NCBI GenBank assembly: GCA_964359785.1 | Contig: CAYHWL010000001.1 | Coordinates: 1 to 64,000 of the forward strand | Length of the DNA stretch: 64,000 nt | DNA from: JACQSU01 sp964359785 | GTDB lineage: Archaea > Nanobdellota > Nanobdellia > Woesearchaeales > JAGWAF01 | Direction of reading: 5' to 3' | Shown here: in pieces, positions 8,069 to 16,144 of the stretch | Position numbering within the stretch: position 1 is the first letter of the stretch | Layout of the letters: each line of letters opens with the position of its first letter | The notes under the pieces: model-generated | Database searches by the model: none | Seen by the model: only the letters and a program-made list of their open reading frames with translations | What the model was told of the DNA's origin: nothing | Made by a program: the position numbers and the translations under genes

Positions 8069-8557
8069 TCAAGGGGGTGTTGGGGTGAGCACGAAAGCAG
8101 GGATCTTGCATGGAGGCATATTTTGGATGGCGCCCTGCGACTCTTTGCACTTGCCTTTCATATCTCTTTGACAATAGCTATCCTTTGAGTTCCATGGGTC
8201 TACATCGCATGCGTCGGGCATCCCATCTTTGTCATAATCACATTGGTTTGACCCTCTTGCCTGTCGCAATTTATCTCCGGTTGAACCTGCCCCTTTCTCG
8301 GCAAGGATGCAAAAGTCGCATTTATCAGGTGCGCAGTCTCCGTCTTTGTCATCATCTGTTATTTTACATTGCTCGTTTTGCTTCACGCCAAATCCGACAC
8401 AGCTCATATATTGTTGATGATATGTCAATGGTTGAGTGTTTGCGAGTATCACATTGCTCTCCTTTGAGAGGAATGGAATGATTATGATCATGAGAAAGGC
8501 GCCAAGTATGAAATATACTATGCTTCCGACAGTCATCTCTACGCCGCGTCGATTCAT
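8069..8557 (-). CDS. Pilin-like protein with calcium-binding (thrombospondin type 3-like) repeats
   Basis: A 162-residue protein starting MNRRG-VEMTVGSIVYFILG with a hydrophobic helix to about residue 30, a class III-like signal. The head contains two Asp-rich calcium loops with cysteines: ITDDDKDGDCAPDKCDFC and CDYDKDGMPDACDVDP, typical of TSP type 3 repeats, and the tail is Pro/Thr-rich. The start at 8557 is set by a TGATG junction with the preceding gene; upstream in-frame ATGs would fall inside it. It is the last gene of the operon that starts at 10912. Calcium may stabilise the folded head. Confidence 0.72.
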   Translation of the reverse strand: MNRRGVEMTVGSIVYFILGAFLMIIIIPFLSKESNVILANTQPLTYHQQYMSCVGFGVKQNEQCKITDDDKDGDCAPDKCDFCILAEKGAGSTGDKLRQARGSNQCDYDKDGMPDACDVDPWNSKDSYCQRDMKGKCKESQGAIQNMPPCKIPAFVLTPTPP

Positions 8558-8799
8558 CATTTTACAAGACAGCATTTTTGTTTTATTGAGGCGACATCAG
8601 GGCATACGAATTGTTTTGCGGGCACAGCGCAATCAGAGGTTTCTGCCATGCAGGCCCCGTTCTTCTGCTCGCAGCTATTCACGTTTGTTTGGAAGTTTCC
8701 TGTCTGTTTTGTGAGGATTAGCCCCAAAACAAGCAACACTAATAACACGAGCACTGCGATGACTATTGTCGATAATGCCAATTCTTGTCCTTTTCGCAT
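8557..8799 (-). CDS. Small pilin-like cysteine-rich protein, 80 aa
   Basis: MRKG-QELALS followed by a long helix (IVIAVLVLLVLLVLGLILT) is a textbook class III signal (K-G-Q-E, cleavage before Gln). The mature domain is about 45 residues with seven cysteines (NSCEQKNGACMAE, SDCAVPAK, FVCPD, KQKCCLVK), probably disulfide-linked. It is a paralogue of the 93-residue gene at 10986, with the same leader and a Cys-Cys near the C-terminus. A GGAAG ribosome-binding site precedes the start. Likely a small pilin subunit. Confidence 0.75.
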   Translation of the reverse strand: MRKGQELALSTIVIAVLVLLVLLVLGLILTKQTGNFQTNVNSCEQKNGACMAETSDCAVPAKQFVCPDVASIKQKCCLVK

Positions 8800-8834
8800 A
8801 TGAATTCACTTCCAAAGTGGGTTTTTATGTCTTG

Positions 8835-8984
8835 CTATGGTTTGAGTTTGCTGATCATGTCCACCCCTCCTTGGGCCAAATTGTAGGGCTTCTGTCCGAA
8901 TATGTACAACAAGATCACAACGGCTACTAGCATCAAGATTATCTCGATTATATGATCCATGATGATATTGCCTTTCTTGTTCAT
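8835..8984 (-). CDS. Micro-pilin-like membrane peptide, 49 aa
   Basis: A very short gene encoding MNKKG-NIIMDHIIEIILM followed by LVAVVILLYIFG and a polar tail ending SKLKP. The layout Lys-Lys-Gly, then I-x-M-D-H and a hydrophobic helix, is a class III-like signal with almost no head domain. Its ATG overlaps the stop of the preceding gene (ATGA). The neighbouring 49-residue product shares the M-D-H-[LI]-x-E motif at the same position, so the two are duplicates. Position in the pilin operon and paralogy are the main evidence that it is expressed. Confidence 0.7.
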   Translation of the reverse strand: MNKKGNIIMDHIIEIILMLVAVVILLYIFGQKPYNLAQGGVDMISKLKP

Positions 8985-9130
8985 GGCATAAGCCTCCATC
9001 CGGAGACAATCGTCTTGAATCCTCCTTGTTCATATGCGAGAATCATTAATAGCACTAGCAATAACACGGCCACAAGGATGAATTCGCCAAGGTGATCCAT
9101 TACGATGCTTCCTTTATGGTTCCTTCCCAT
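8981..9130 (-). CDS. Micro-pilin-like membrane peptide, 49 aa, paralogue of the next gene
   Basis: Encodes MGRNHKG-SIVMDHLGEF followed by ILVAVLLLVLLMILAY and a short polar tail. The charged leader ending in Gly, the M-D-H motif and a Glu about eight residues after the Gly mirror class III prepilins, in which Glu5 of the mature chain aids assembly. GGAAAGGT precedes the ATG at 9130. It overlaps its duplicate by ATGA. With 42 residues after predicted cleavage it would be among the smallest pilin-like subunits. Confidence 0.7.
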   Translation of the reverse strand: MGRNHKGSIVMDHLGEFILVAVLLLVLLMILAYEQGGFKTIVSGWRLMP

Positions 9131-9165
9131 ACCTTTCCAATGAGATCCAATCTTCTTAATGATTT

Positions 9166-10080
9166 CTATTTAGTGCGCACTTCAGTGCATCCCATCCTCT
9201 CCAAAGAATTTCTTTCAAGCGGAACGAACCATACGCTTGAATACCATTGGAATTGGGTGCTCTTCACGTAGGTGCTTAGCACGGTGGGTATCATGCTTCC
9301 TAGGGCCAGCAGTCCTCCTTTGAACTGCAACGCTCCCCCAACAGCCACCCCCGTGTATTGCAACATTGCCACGCCTGTCCACGCACTTGCTGCGATGACA
9401 GCCCCTCCTGTATACATGACTCCAAGGCCCATGATAGCCCCAGCGGCAGGAATTAGCGCCGTCTGTAGTGTATCAGTGAATACATCAAGAGAATCTCTTC
9501 CTTTGGCATGATAGAATATGACCGCGTATTGGTCTTGTTTTGTCGGATCTATATAGTCTGCTGTTTTATGTTTCTCGAGCTGGCTCAACACCTCATTGGA
9601 GAATGTGGCGACACCTGCAAGTGATTCAGCGTAAGTCTTGGTCGATCCTGGTATCTTGGTAGAGAATAGATAACTATTCATTCCCGCTAACGTATTTTTC
9701 TTGTCAGAGAAATCGACATAGTCGCAGATCTGGCAATAAGCGCCAGGTCCACCATACAGTTCCAGTTTTCCATTGCCAAATTGGTTAAAACAAGTCATCA
9801 TCGACTGTGCTATCCGCGTTTTAGCCTCCCTCTGACTGCTTTCACTTGAAAGGTCCCCGATCTTCACATTTCGGACAGGACAGTTGAGTTTTGCAGGAAA
9901 ATCATAGAGTTTGGTGTGGAAGCTTGCCGCGGTGTAGACGCTGTCCCTGCATTTCTCATAGGGTATCCTCTCGTCGATAGCTTGTTGGACGTTTGAGAAG
10001 TATATCATTGCCATCAGAAGTATCACGACAGTGACGGCCAGAGCCACGACGCTAGGCATCGTTATGTCCCCTTTTCTCAT
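9166..10080 (-). CDS. Pilin-like surface protein with second membrane segments, 304 aa
   Basis: Unrecognised. It starts MRKG-DITMPSVVALAVTVVILL, a class III-like signal. The head has five to six cysteines (YEKCRDS, LNCPVRN, MTCFNQ, YCQICDY), and residues near 225-275 form Gly/Ala-rich hydrophobic stretches (AAGAIMGLGVMYTGGAVIAA) that may re-enter the membrane. The start at 10080 is fixed by an ATGA overlap with the gene before it; a longer frame to 10116 would run through that gene. It ends 35 bases before the first 49-residue gene. Confidence 0.7.
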   Translation of the reverse strand: MRKGDITMPSVVALAVTVVILLMAMIYFSNVQQAIDERIPYEKCRDSVYTAASFHTKLYDFPAKLNCPVRNVKIGDLSSESSQREAKTRIAQSMMTCFNQFGNGKLELYGGPGAYCQICDYVDFSDKKNTLAGMNSYLFSTKIPGSTKTYAESLAGVATFSNEVLSQLEKHKTADYIDPTKQDQYAVIFYHAKGRDSLDVFTDTLQTALIPAAGAIMGLGVMYTGGAVIAASAWTGVAMLQYTGVAVGGALQFKGGLLALGSMIPTVLSTYVKSTQFQWYSSVWFVPLERNSLERMGCTEVRTK

Positions 10081-10802
10081 TTTGGCTCCGTTGACAGTTG
10101 ATAATATTCCTGACAAGCTAGATTTGGTACGGTTTCAGTGGGTACAAACACGAGATGGCTCTGCGGTTTGTCATCCACTATCCTGCTTAGAAAGACGATC
10201 TCATGGGGTACTCCTTTTTGTATGACACTCAAAGGTCGGACTGGCGCGTCCTGTCCAGGTAATGGGATATCGTTTAGCACCGGATTGAGGAACATATTTA
10301 TGACAGAGAGTTTTCCAAACGAGGTGTCCAGATAATCTGAATATGTGATCTTGTCGTTTCCCAATAGTTTTGTCTTGGCAAGGTATTGTTTCATCTCTCC
10401 GACGGGTACGTCGCTCCCAAGTGTTATCCGTGAACAATCCAGACAATAGATTTCTCCGCTTCGCACCATCCGTGCCAGCTGATTCTTATTCCCATTCATC
10501 TTATCCCAGCAGTTGCGTAATTCTTCGGCGATTTTTATCTTGAGTTCAAGATTCTCTCCATTGAGTGTCAATTTATTATAGGGGCAGTTGAGCACAGGCG
10601 GGTTGAATCCTTTCTTGAAGAGGCTCGATCCTGCTCCAGTGGGTTCGAGATAGTTGCTCCGCAGAACCACGCTTGTTTTGCACAATAAGGAGGGTGTGGC
10701 TTCATTCACAGATCCTTTATACCATTGCGTCACGCCAGCTAGACCGATGATGACGACTAGCACGATTATCATCTCGACCAAAGTATACGCCTGTCCTTTC
10801 AT
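10077..10802 (-). CDS. Type IV pilin-like protein, 241 aa
   Basis: The N-terminus MKGQAYTLVEMIIVLVVIIG is strikingly like a classical type IV prepilin or pseudopilin: short leader ending in Gly, then a hydrophobic helix with Glu at position 8 of the mature chain. The head contains cysteines (SLLCKT, LNCPYNK, RNCWDK, YCLDCSR, NLACQEY) that echo the next gene (LNCPVRN, YCQICDY), so the two are diverged paralogues. An in-frame GTG lies one codon upstream, but the ATG at 10802 overlaps the stop of the 36-residue gene (TGATG). Likely a structural subunit. Confidence 0.75.
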   Translation of the reverse strand: MKGQAYTLVEMIIVLVVIIGLAGVTQWYKGSVNEATPSLLCKTSVVLRSNYLEPTGAGSSLFKKGFNPPVLNCPYNKLTLNGENLELKIKIAEELRNCWDKMNGNKNQLARMVRSGEIYCLDCSRITLGSDVPVGEMKQYLAKTKLLGNDKITYSDYLDTSFGKLSVINMFLNPVLNDIPLPGQDAPVRPLSVIQKGVPHEIVFLSRIVDDKPQSHLVFVPTETVPNLACQEYYQLSTEPK

Positions 10803-10912
10803 CACGGCCCCACTAGGATTTTCGAGAATATGAGCCCTATGATGATGATGACTATCGATGCTAATATCATCATGACTAGTGACATCGATCCGCCTTCAAC
10901 GACTTCAGACAT
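10802..10912 (-). CDS. 36-residue membrane peptide heading the pilin-like operon
   Basis: Encodes MSEVVEGGSM followed by SLVMMILASIVIIIIGLIFS and KILVGP: one membrane helix with almost nothing else. It lacks the Lys/Arg-Gly of its neighbours, so it may not be a prepilin peptidase substrate. A TATA box at 10934-10946 lies 27 bases before its ATG, which marks it as the first, leaderless gene of the operon. The TGATG junction with the next gene argues that it is translated. The role is unknown; an assembly accessory is one possibility. Confidence 0.6.
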   Translation of the reverse strand: MSEVVEGGSMSLVMMILASIVIIIIGLIFSKILVGP

Positions 10913-10933
10913 GGGCTATTGGGCGTTTTGTCG

Positions 10934-10946
10934 ATATAAATATGTT
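10934..10946 (-). promoter_or_regulatory. TATA box of the 10912-8069 operon
   Basis: CATATTTATATCG on the minus strand, about 27 bases before the ATG at 10912. It supports a leaderless transcript for the 36-residue gene and hence that this tiny gene is real. Confidence 0.6.
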
Positions 10947-10985
10947 TGCAGAAAAAATAGAGATGAAAAATATCAAAGAGAAGTT

Positions 10986-11267
10986 TCAGGCTTTCGATTT
11001 ACAGCAACAGCGTGAGCCTTCCTGCACATCTGTGATGAATGCGCTTAGCTCATTTTCTCCGTCAAGACATGCCGTCCCTCTCACTGTCCCGCTCTCAAAA
11101 TTTCGGGATTGACAGTTCGATAAGCATGTGTTGGATTCGACTTTGGAGACCCCACCGCCGAATTTTGCTAGTTTTCCTGTGAATATCGCCACTAGGACCA
11201 CTAGTACGATTAGCGCGATTGCCGCGACAACGATGACTGTGACTGATAATTCTTGTCCTTTTGCCAT
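10986..11267 (-). CDS. Small pilin-like cysteine-rich protein, 93 aa
   Basis: MAKG-QELSVT followed by VIVVAAIALIVLVVLVAIFTG is a class III signal with the K-G-Q-E cleavage motif. The mature head has seven cysteines (NTCLSNCQS, GTACLDG, SRCCCKS). It is a paralogue of the 80-residue gene at 8557: same leader, similar size, cysteine cluster at the C-terminus. It has its own TATA box (11288-11298) and a leaderless start, so unlike its paralogue it can be regulated on its own. A major pilin is a reasonable guess. Confidence 0.75.
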   Translation of the reverse strand: MAKGQELSVTVIVVAAIALIVLVVLVAIFTGKLAKFGGGVSKVESNTCLSNCQSRNFESGTVRGTACLDGENELSAFITDVQEGSRCCCKSKA

Positions 11268-11287
11268 ATTGGGGGATTCCGATATTC

Positions 11288-11298
11288 GATTATATAAA
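11288..11298 (-). promoter_or_regulatory. TATA box for the 93-residue pilin-like gene
   Basis: GTTTATATAATC on the minus strand, about 26 bases before the ATG at 11267. Confidence 0.6.
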
Positions 11299-11312
11299 CA
11301 TTACGCCTGCGC

Positions 11313-11774
11313 TCATCGCTTGTACGCCCAGTCAGCGGCTTGCGGGCTGGAGAGGAAATCATGCTCTTTTAGGGAGTCTATCACATAATGGGTCACTTTG
11401 TTGCGGATACCGTACTGTCTCTCCAATAGGTCAAAGAGATTTTCGACCTCTTTCACATTGGAGAATATCCCTTCGAAGAGGAAGTCATACCCATTGTTTA
11501 TCCTCCATAGATTATTGACGTGGGGATGGCCCATCAAGAATTGTTTCACGTCCTCTTTGTCCTTTGCGCGCACTGATAGCAGCACATATGCCCTTGTGGA
11601 GAATCCTATCATGGAAAAATCAGGCACTGCGGTGAATTTCTTGATGAATTTCTGTTTTGTTAGCCTCTCGTATAGTGTCGACACAGGTATCCCTGTGAGC
11701 TTGCTCATCTCGGTGAGTTGTATCCGGGCATTGTTGCGTAGATGGCATAGCATTATTAGGTCTTTTTTGTTCAT
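11313..11774 (-). CDS. Lrp/AsnC-family transcription regulator
   Basis: 153 residues. The N-terminal winged helix-turn-helix reads NARIQLTEMSKLTGIPVSTLYERL, and the C-terminal half fits the RAM/ACT-like ligand domain of feast/famine regulators. A GAGGTG ribosome-binding site precedes the ATG. The promoter region contains repeats of CCTTATA (11822-11850) that could be its own binding sites. It is divergent from the AbrB-PhoU gene, so one operator region could serve both. The effector is unknown. Confidence 0.85.
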   Translation of the reverse strand: MNKKDLIMLCHLRNNARIQLTEMSKLTGIPVSTLYERLTKQKFIKKFTAVPDFSMIGFSTRAYVLLSVRAKDKEDVKQFLMGHPHVNNLWRINNGYDFLFEGIFSNVKEVENLFDLLERQYGIRNKVTHYVIDSLKEHDFLSSPQAADWAYKR

Positions 11775-11821
11775 GGGAGCACCTCAAGTTCAGTCGGTGC
11801 TTTTGGACCTGATAATCCTTG

Positions 11822-11850
11822 GCCTTATACCTTATAAGATACCTTATACA
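11822..11850. promoter_or_regulatory. CCTTATA repeat cluster between divergent regulator genes
   Basis: Three copies of CCTTATA occur in 29 bases; the middle one forms the palindrome CTTATAAG. The cluster lies upstream of the Lrp-type gene and beside the TATA boxes of both divergent genes, a likely operator. The plus-strand TATA box TTTATATAC (11868-11876) lies 26 bases before the ATG at 11897. Confidence 0.4.
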
Positions 11851-11896
11851 TATATATTTCGAGAAAATTTATATACTTACAGGAAATTGAGCTCTC

Positions 11897-12823
11897 ATGC
11901 GTAGACATGCGATTCAATTGGCGAAGAATACTCTGGTGGTCTCTCTTCCTTCGGATTGGGTGAAGCAAAACGGCATCAAGAAAGGGGATTCCTTGAATAT
12001 CGAGAGCAAAGGGAATCAGTTGATAATCGCTGGAGAGGGAAAAAAGGCGGTGACAAGCGTCCTGCTAGACACCAAAGGTTTGAATGAACGGAGCCTGCGA
12101 TGGGCATTCTCCTCTCTGCAAAAACAAGGTGTTGATGAGATTGAGGTCAGACCTATCTCTCCATTGATAATCAAGCTCTCTCAAGAGATCGTGAGGGATC
12201 TCTTTGTCGGGTTTGCGATTGTGTCGCAAAAAGACAACTCTCTTCTGATCCGCAAGATCTCAAAGGACGCGGTGGATCAGTTCGGCGCCATCATGCGTAG
12301 GGCTTTTCTTGTCACTGTGTCTCTTGCCGAAGGGTTCGCTGATGCGCTTGAACGTGGGGATTTCGAAGAAGCCAGATCTCTGGGATATCTAGAGAAGACG
12401 AATAATCAGTTGACGAATTTCTGTCAGCGATTGATCAATCGGGGTGAAGCTGGTGTTGGATATTCTTCATTCTATTATGTCATTCTCTGGAACATGGAGA
12501 AGATAGCTGACGAATACAAAGCCATGAGTCTCCTCTTGCCAAAAAAGCCAAATATCAGTCCAGGTATGGCTAAGTCCCAAAAGGGGGTTGCAGCGCTGGT
12601 AAGGGGGTATTATGATGTTTTTTATGAAGGGGATGCAAGACAGCTCGGTTTGCTTTCTGAGAGGAAAGCGGCCCTGGAGCAGTCACTTCTCCTTCTGCTG
12701 GAGAGGCAGGACAAGACACAGAGATTGCTTGCGCATCATCTTCTTGATATTGTCTCAAGACTGCAGGATTTCTCCGCCAGTTTCATGACGGTTCGTGGTC
12801 TTTTTCAAGTTCAAGAGCTATGA
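11897..12823 (+). CDS. AbrB-PhoU fusion regulator
   Basis: 308 residues. The N-terminal 50 residues form a SpoVT/AbrB-like domain (LAKNTLVVSLPSDWVKQNG, KKGDSLNIES), followed by two PhoU-like helical repeats. This fusion is known in archaea as a PhoU-like regulator, usually discussed in phosphate control, although no phosphate transporter is in this window. The start is leaderless (TATA at 11868-11876). Its last 41 bases overlap the 3' end of the convergent 942-residue gene. Confidence 0.8.
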   Translation: MRRHAIQLAKNTLVVSLPSDWVKQNGIKKGDSLNIESKGNQLIIAGEGKKAVTSVLLDTKGLNERSLRWAFSSLQKQGVDEIEVRPISPLIIKLSQEIVRDLFVGFAIVSQKDNSLLIRKISKDAVDQFGAIMRRAFLVTVSLAEGFADALERGDFEEARSLGYLEKTNNQLTNFCQRLINRGEAGVGYSSFYYVILWNMEKIADEYKAMSLLLPKKPNISPGMAKSQKGVAALVRGYYDVFYEGDARQLGLLSERKAALEQSLLLLLERQDKTQRLLAHHLLDIVSRLQDFSASFMTVRGLFQVQEL

Positions 12824-15611
12824 CTTGGAGATTTCCGGCATACGCATCCTCATCGCTAATCATGGAGATGATTCTTGCCCCGTTATGCAGGACTTCTCTT
12901 CGTTTTGGCCGCATTGATTCGCGGTTTGGGCTGCTCCATGCTCCGCACAATGCGACTGCGCGATAATGTATAGCTCCTTGCAGTGATTGTAGGTAATCAT
13001 CGCTCCTTATCTCGGGACAGAACATCTCATGGTGGTTCTTCGCCGCGTCCATCACGATTTTATAGTCGATATCTTGATCAAAGAGAAGAAGATTTGCGAT
13101 ATCGCAAGTGGCAGGAAGCGTCTCGTATGCGTTTTGCATATCTATCTTCACCGGTTTTTCTCCCATGATGAAATTCATTGGATGTGCGTCTTGGTTTGGC
13201 GCGGGAGGACATTTCATCAACTGCTCTATGATATAAGATGACATTCTCTTTGTCTGCGCATTGATATCCCGATTTATTTCAAGCCCATCTATCCTTCGAT
13301 GATACGATTCCGATATATCCCTGGGTTTCACGCCAGGCACTGGCAATGAATGCAGTTCTGCCAAAAAGAGTGATATCCGATTGTACTCATCACCCACTTG
13401 CCTGGATTGTATCATCTCATACATTGTCTTTCCATTCTCAAAATGCGTGAGCAGTAATGGTGATTTGCCTTGTATCACATTGATTGGACGGACGACTTTC
13501 CCATTCCGAAATTCATTATGATGATAATGTTTAGACAGCATAAGCTCCCTGCATGCCTCATCCATGGATGCCATCTCCTTGAGCATGAACGACGCCCCTT
13601 TTTTGCTGGTATAGTGTGCCACTCTATGGCTGCATTCACTTAGTGAATCGCAGGCGAATTCCGAATTGGCGGCTATCTTCACCGCTGCGATGCCCAGGAG
13701 AGTGTTCGAATATTGCTCGTCATATTTTGCCATGACGGCGCCTTCGATCAGATATGCTTCGGTGCTATGCCCCATTAGAAGTATCAACTGATCCGTGTAT
13801 TTTCTGATATCAGGCAGGCTATTTCCCATGACAGCGGTGTATTGCGCGGCTAAAAGATTGTGCAGATCCGGTTTTCTAGCCAGGTTTATGCCCCTTCTAT
13901 TTATCAAATTGAAGAATATATCCGTAGTTTTGTTGACAAGAGTGGATCCGTCGAATCCATGCCTAAATGATCGTTCATACGCTTCTATATCTGGCAGTTC
14001 ATTTGTGTCCGCGACGGTTTCAGTGAGATAAGGGCGCATCTCATCCGGGACATTCATAAGCTCATTGGATGTTGGGATTCCAGATTTATCCTTTTTGAAA
14101 GCGCGTTTCCATATATGGAGAAAGCTTGTCAATCTTGGTTTCCGGCAATTAGCTCCAAACATCAGCATAGGATGGATAAGATAAGCCCCGGCTAATCCAT
14201 AAGCGAGGGCTGGAATAGTTATCTCCAAAGCAAAAACAGGGCTTGCGCTTGAGATCTCAATAGCTCTACGGAATAGTCCAAGGCTGAGGTATCCTCCAAA
14301 ACACAGAGCGCTTGTCAGGGGATGGTCGGTTATCACATCGATAGGCAGACTCAATGTTCTCTCTAAACATTCTGCTGACAGAGCGTCTCTTGTATCCGCC
14401 CTCCGATTGGATCTCAATAGGTATCCAGCGGATAATGCTATCATTATTGTTGGCAGTATCTGTTTCCATGGAGGAGGGATCTTGACTGTCTTTGGAGTGA
14501 GTTGTGTATGTTTGCCATTGACGATGTCTATGGAATAGATAAGTCCATCACGATTGTCTATGTGACTGCCGCACAATACCGCTAGGTTTCTCCCGTCTAA
14601 CCACTTATAGGGCCTCTCATCATGATGGAGGGGAGTGAGTCTTCTTATGGCCCCCTCATTTTCATAGATAAGGATCTCGTTCATGTGGGTATCCCATTTC
14701 TTGATCAAGACCACCGCGTCATGGTTTATGGGATTGTGTAAGATTGAGAGGATTCTGCCAGGCAGATTCTCTCTTTTTATCGAGTCGCCTATCCGTTTTG
14801 CCAATACATTCTTTTCTGCATACCATATCTGCTTGCCGTCGCTAGATATGCTGGCGCATGCGGGTCTTGGAGAGATATTTTGCCTCATCTCTAATCCATT
14901 CGCGCAGATCTCATATACTGCCATAGAACTCTCCTTGGAAAATAGGGCGAATGATCGTGGGCCATGCCGGATGACATCTTCAAGTTTTCCGAGATTTGCA
15001 CCTATCTGACGGGTGTGATTTGGCCCAAGTATAGCTATCGAGTCATCAGCATGCTGTGCCAAGAAAAGATCAGTCCCTATAAGGTAGGCATTGGAGATCT
15101 CTTTTGTCGAGCGCACAATCTCCCCGTCATCTAGTCGTATCAATCGGCCTTTTGCCCCATCGGTCTCATGTGAATTGAGAAGAAGGTATTTTTCAGAGAA
15201 CACTTTGGATGATCCATCTGGATTCTTGAGCTCCTTTCTTGTTCCTTTCTCTAGGTTTGACAATGCGCAAGAAGACCCGTCAAAGGATTGTGTGATTACT
15301 GATTTGCCATCTAAAGAGACCAAGGAGGCCATCTCTTCTATTCCTAGCGGAGTGATGTTTCTGATACCCGAATCAGTGAGCTCATAGACAGATCTCTTGC
15401 CGTGAGCATCTTCCATGGCGCACAGATGTCTAGAAAGGTCACTGCTGTACAAAGATAGATTATTTGGCGTCTGTCTATACATCCTCAATGCGGCACTTCT
15501 CTTGGGATCACGGTCATTAGACCCCCATGCCAAACCAGCCACAACCGCCCCAGATAATAGAGCGTCCCGAATTCCCCGTCTTGCCCCCCATACTTTCTCC
15601 CATAGGCTCAT
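12783..15611 (-). CDS. Membrane protein with beta-propeller-like N-terminus and aminoglycoside phosphotransferase-like kinase domain
   Basis: 942 residues, not a known architecture to me. Residues about 50-370 form short repeated strands of TolB/WD-like style (ISSDGKQIWYAE, LVSLDGKSVITQ, DGRNLAVLCGS). Residues about 380-490 contain three hydrophobic segments. The C-terminal third resembles APH/choline-kinase-type folds: GASFMLKEMAS (candidate ATP-binding Lys), FLAELHSLPVPG, NQDAHPMNF (Asp808, catalytic loop) and VKIDMQNA (Asp824, metal). This is consistent with a membrane-anchored small-molecule or protein kinase with a sensor. It is leaderless from a TATA box at 15632-15642 and is not co-transcribed with the pilin operon upstream. 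Confidence 0.6.
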   Translation of the reverse strand: MSLWEKVWGARRGIRDALLSGAVVAGLAWGSNDRDPKRSAALRMYRQTPNNLSLYSSDLSRHLCAMEDAHGKRSVYELTDSGIRNITPLGIEEMASLVSLDGKSVITQSFDGSSCALSNLEKGTRKELKNPDGSSKVFSEKYLLLNSHETDGAKGRLIRLDDGEIVRSTKEISNAYLIGTDLFLAQHADDSIAILGPNHTRQIGANLGKLEDVIRHGPRSFALFSKESSMAVYEICANGLEMRQNISPRPACASISSDGKQIWYAEKNVLAKRIGDSIKRENLPGRILSILHNPINHDAVVLIKKWDTHMNEILIYENEGAIRRLTPLHHDERPYKWLDGRNLAVLCGSHIDNRDGLIYSIDIVNGKHTQLTPKTVKIPPPWKQILPTIMIALSAGYLLRSNRRADTRDALSAECLERTLSLPIDVITDHPLTSALCFGGYLSLGLFRRAIEISSASPVFALEITIPALAYGLAGAYLIHPMLMFGANCRKPRLTSFLHIWKRAFKKDKSGIPTSNELMNVPDEMRPYLTETVADTNELPDIEAYERSFRHGFDGSTLVNKTTDIFFNLINRRGINLARKPDLHNLLAAQYTAVMGNSLPDIRKYTDQLILLMGHSTEAYLIEGAVMAKYDEQYSNTLLGIAAVKIAANSEFACDSLSECSHRVAHYTSKKGASFMLKEMASMDEACRELMLSKHYHHNEFRNGKVVRPINVIQGKSPLLLTHFENGKTMYEMIQSRQVGDEYNRISLFLAELHSLPVPGVKPRDISESYHRRIDGLEINRDINAQTKRMSSYIIEQLMKCPPAPNQDAHPMNFIMGEKPVKIDMQNAYETLPATCDIANLLLFDQDIDYKIVMDAAKNHHEMFCPEIRSDDYLQSLQGAIHYRAVALCGAWSSPNRESMRPKRREVLHNGARIISMISDEDAYAGNLQVIALELEKDHEPS

Positions 15612-15631
15612 AGATGGAAAAAATCTGATTT

Positions 15632-15642
15632 AGCTTAAAAAG
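15632..15642 (-). promoter_or_regulatory. TATA box for the 942-residue gene
   Basis: CTTTTTAAGC on the minus strand, about 26 bases before the ATG at 15611. Confidence 0.5.
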
Positions 15643-15649
15643 ATGGACT

Positions 15650-16144
15650 TTAGGCGTCACAGATGTCAAGGGTCACTCTTATCGGGAGATTGCCCCCCAG
15701 TGACGCGGGGATTATCTGGCTCGCTTGGTCTTTTGTCCCTTTGCATTGTTTGCCAAGGGGTGTGTCTATGTCTCTTACGCCAGTTATTGTCAGATAGTAC
15801 TGCTTGTTTTCTGGTACAAGTGCGATTTCTAGGACTTGTTTGTTTAGCACTGCGTTGATATATTGACAGCTGTTGTCCCCTCTGATATTCCCGATGTCGC
15901 TTGTGCATTTCGCCAATCGCTCACCTGCGCAGTCTTGCAGCAGTTGTCTAAATGTATTTTTTTGACAGCCTGTGGTGGTGCCAAGCATTGTGTTGAGGAA
16001 GCTTGCTGCGAGTCTTTTTTGTTCATATCCGTGCTGGATATTCTCTGTGGGTTTGTTGATGATAGAAAGCGCGAACAATACCCCCAGGCTCACGAGTATC
16101 ACTATGATCGCAAGCCCCATTATCTCCATCTGTCCCCTACGCAT
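15650..16144 (-). CDS. Pilin-like surface protein, 164 aa
   Basis: MRRG-QMEIMGLAIIVILVSLG is a class III-like signal with Glu three residues after the cut. The head has six cysteines (TGCQKN, QDCAGE, AKCTSD, NSCQYI, KQCKGT, DICDA). It is the last gene of the operon that starts at 25577 and overlaps the gene before it by 8 bases. Its anchor and Cys-rich head match the other short pilin-like proteins; no enzymatic motif is visible. Confidence 0.72.
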   Translation of the reverse strand: MRRGQMEIMGLAIIVILVSLGVLFALSIINKPTENIQHGYEQKRLAASFLNTMLGTTTGCQKNTFRQLLQDCAGERLAKCTSDIGNIRGDNSCQYINAVLNKQVLEIALVPENKQYYLTITGVRDIDTPLGKQCKGTKDQASQIIPASLGGNLPIRVTLDICDA

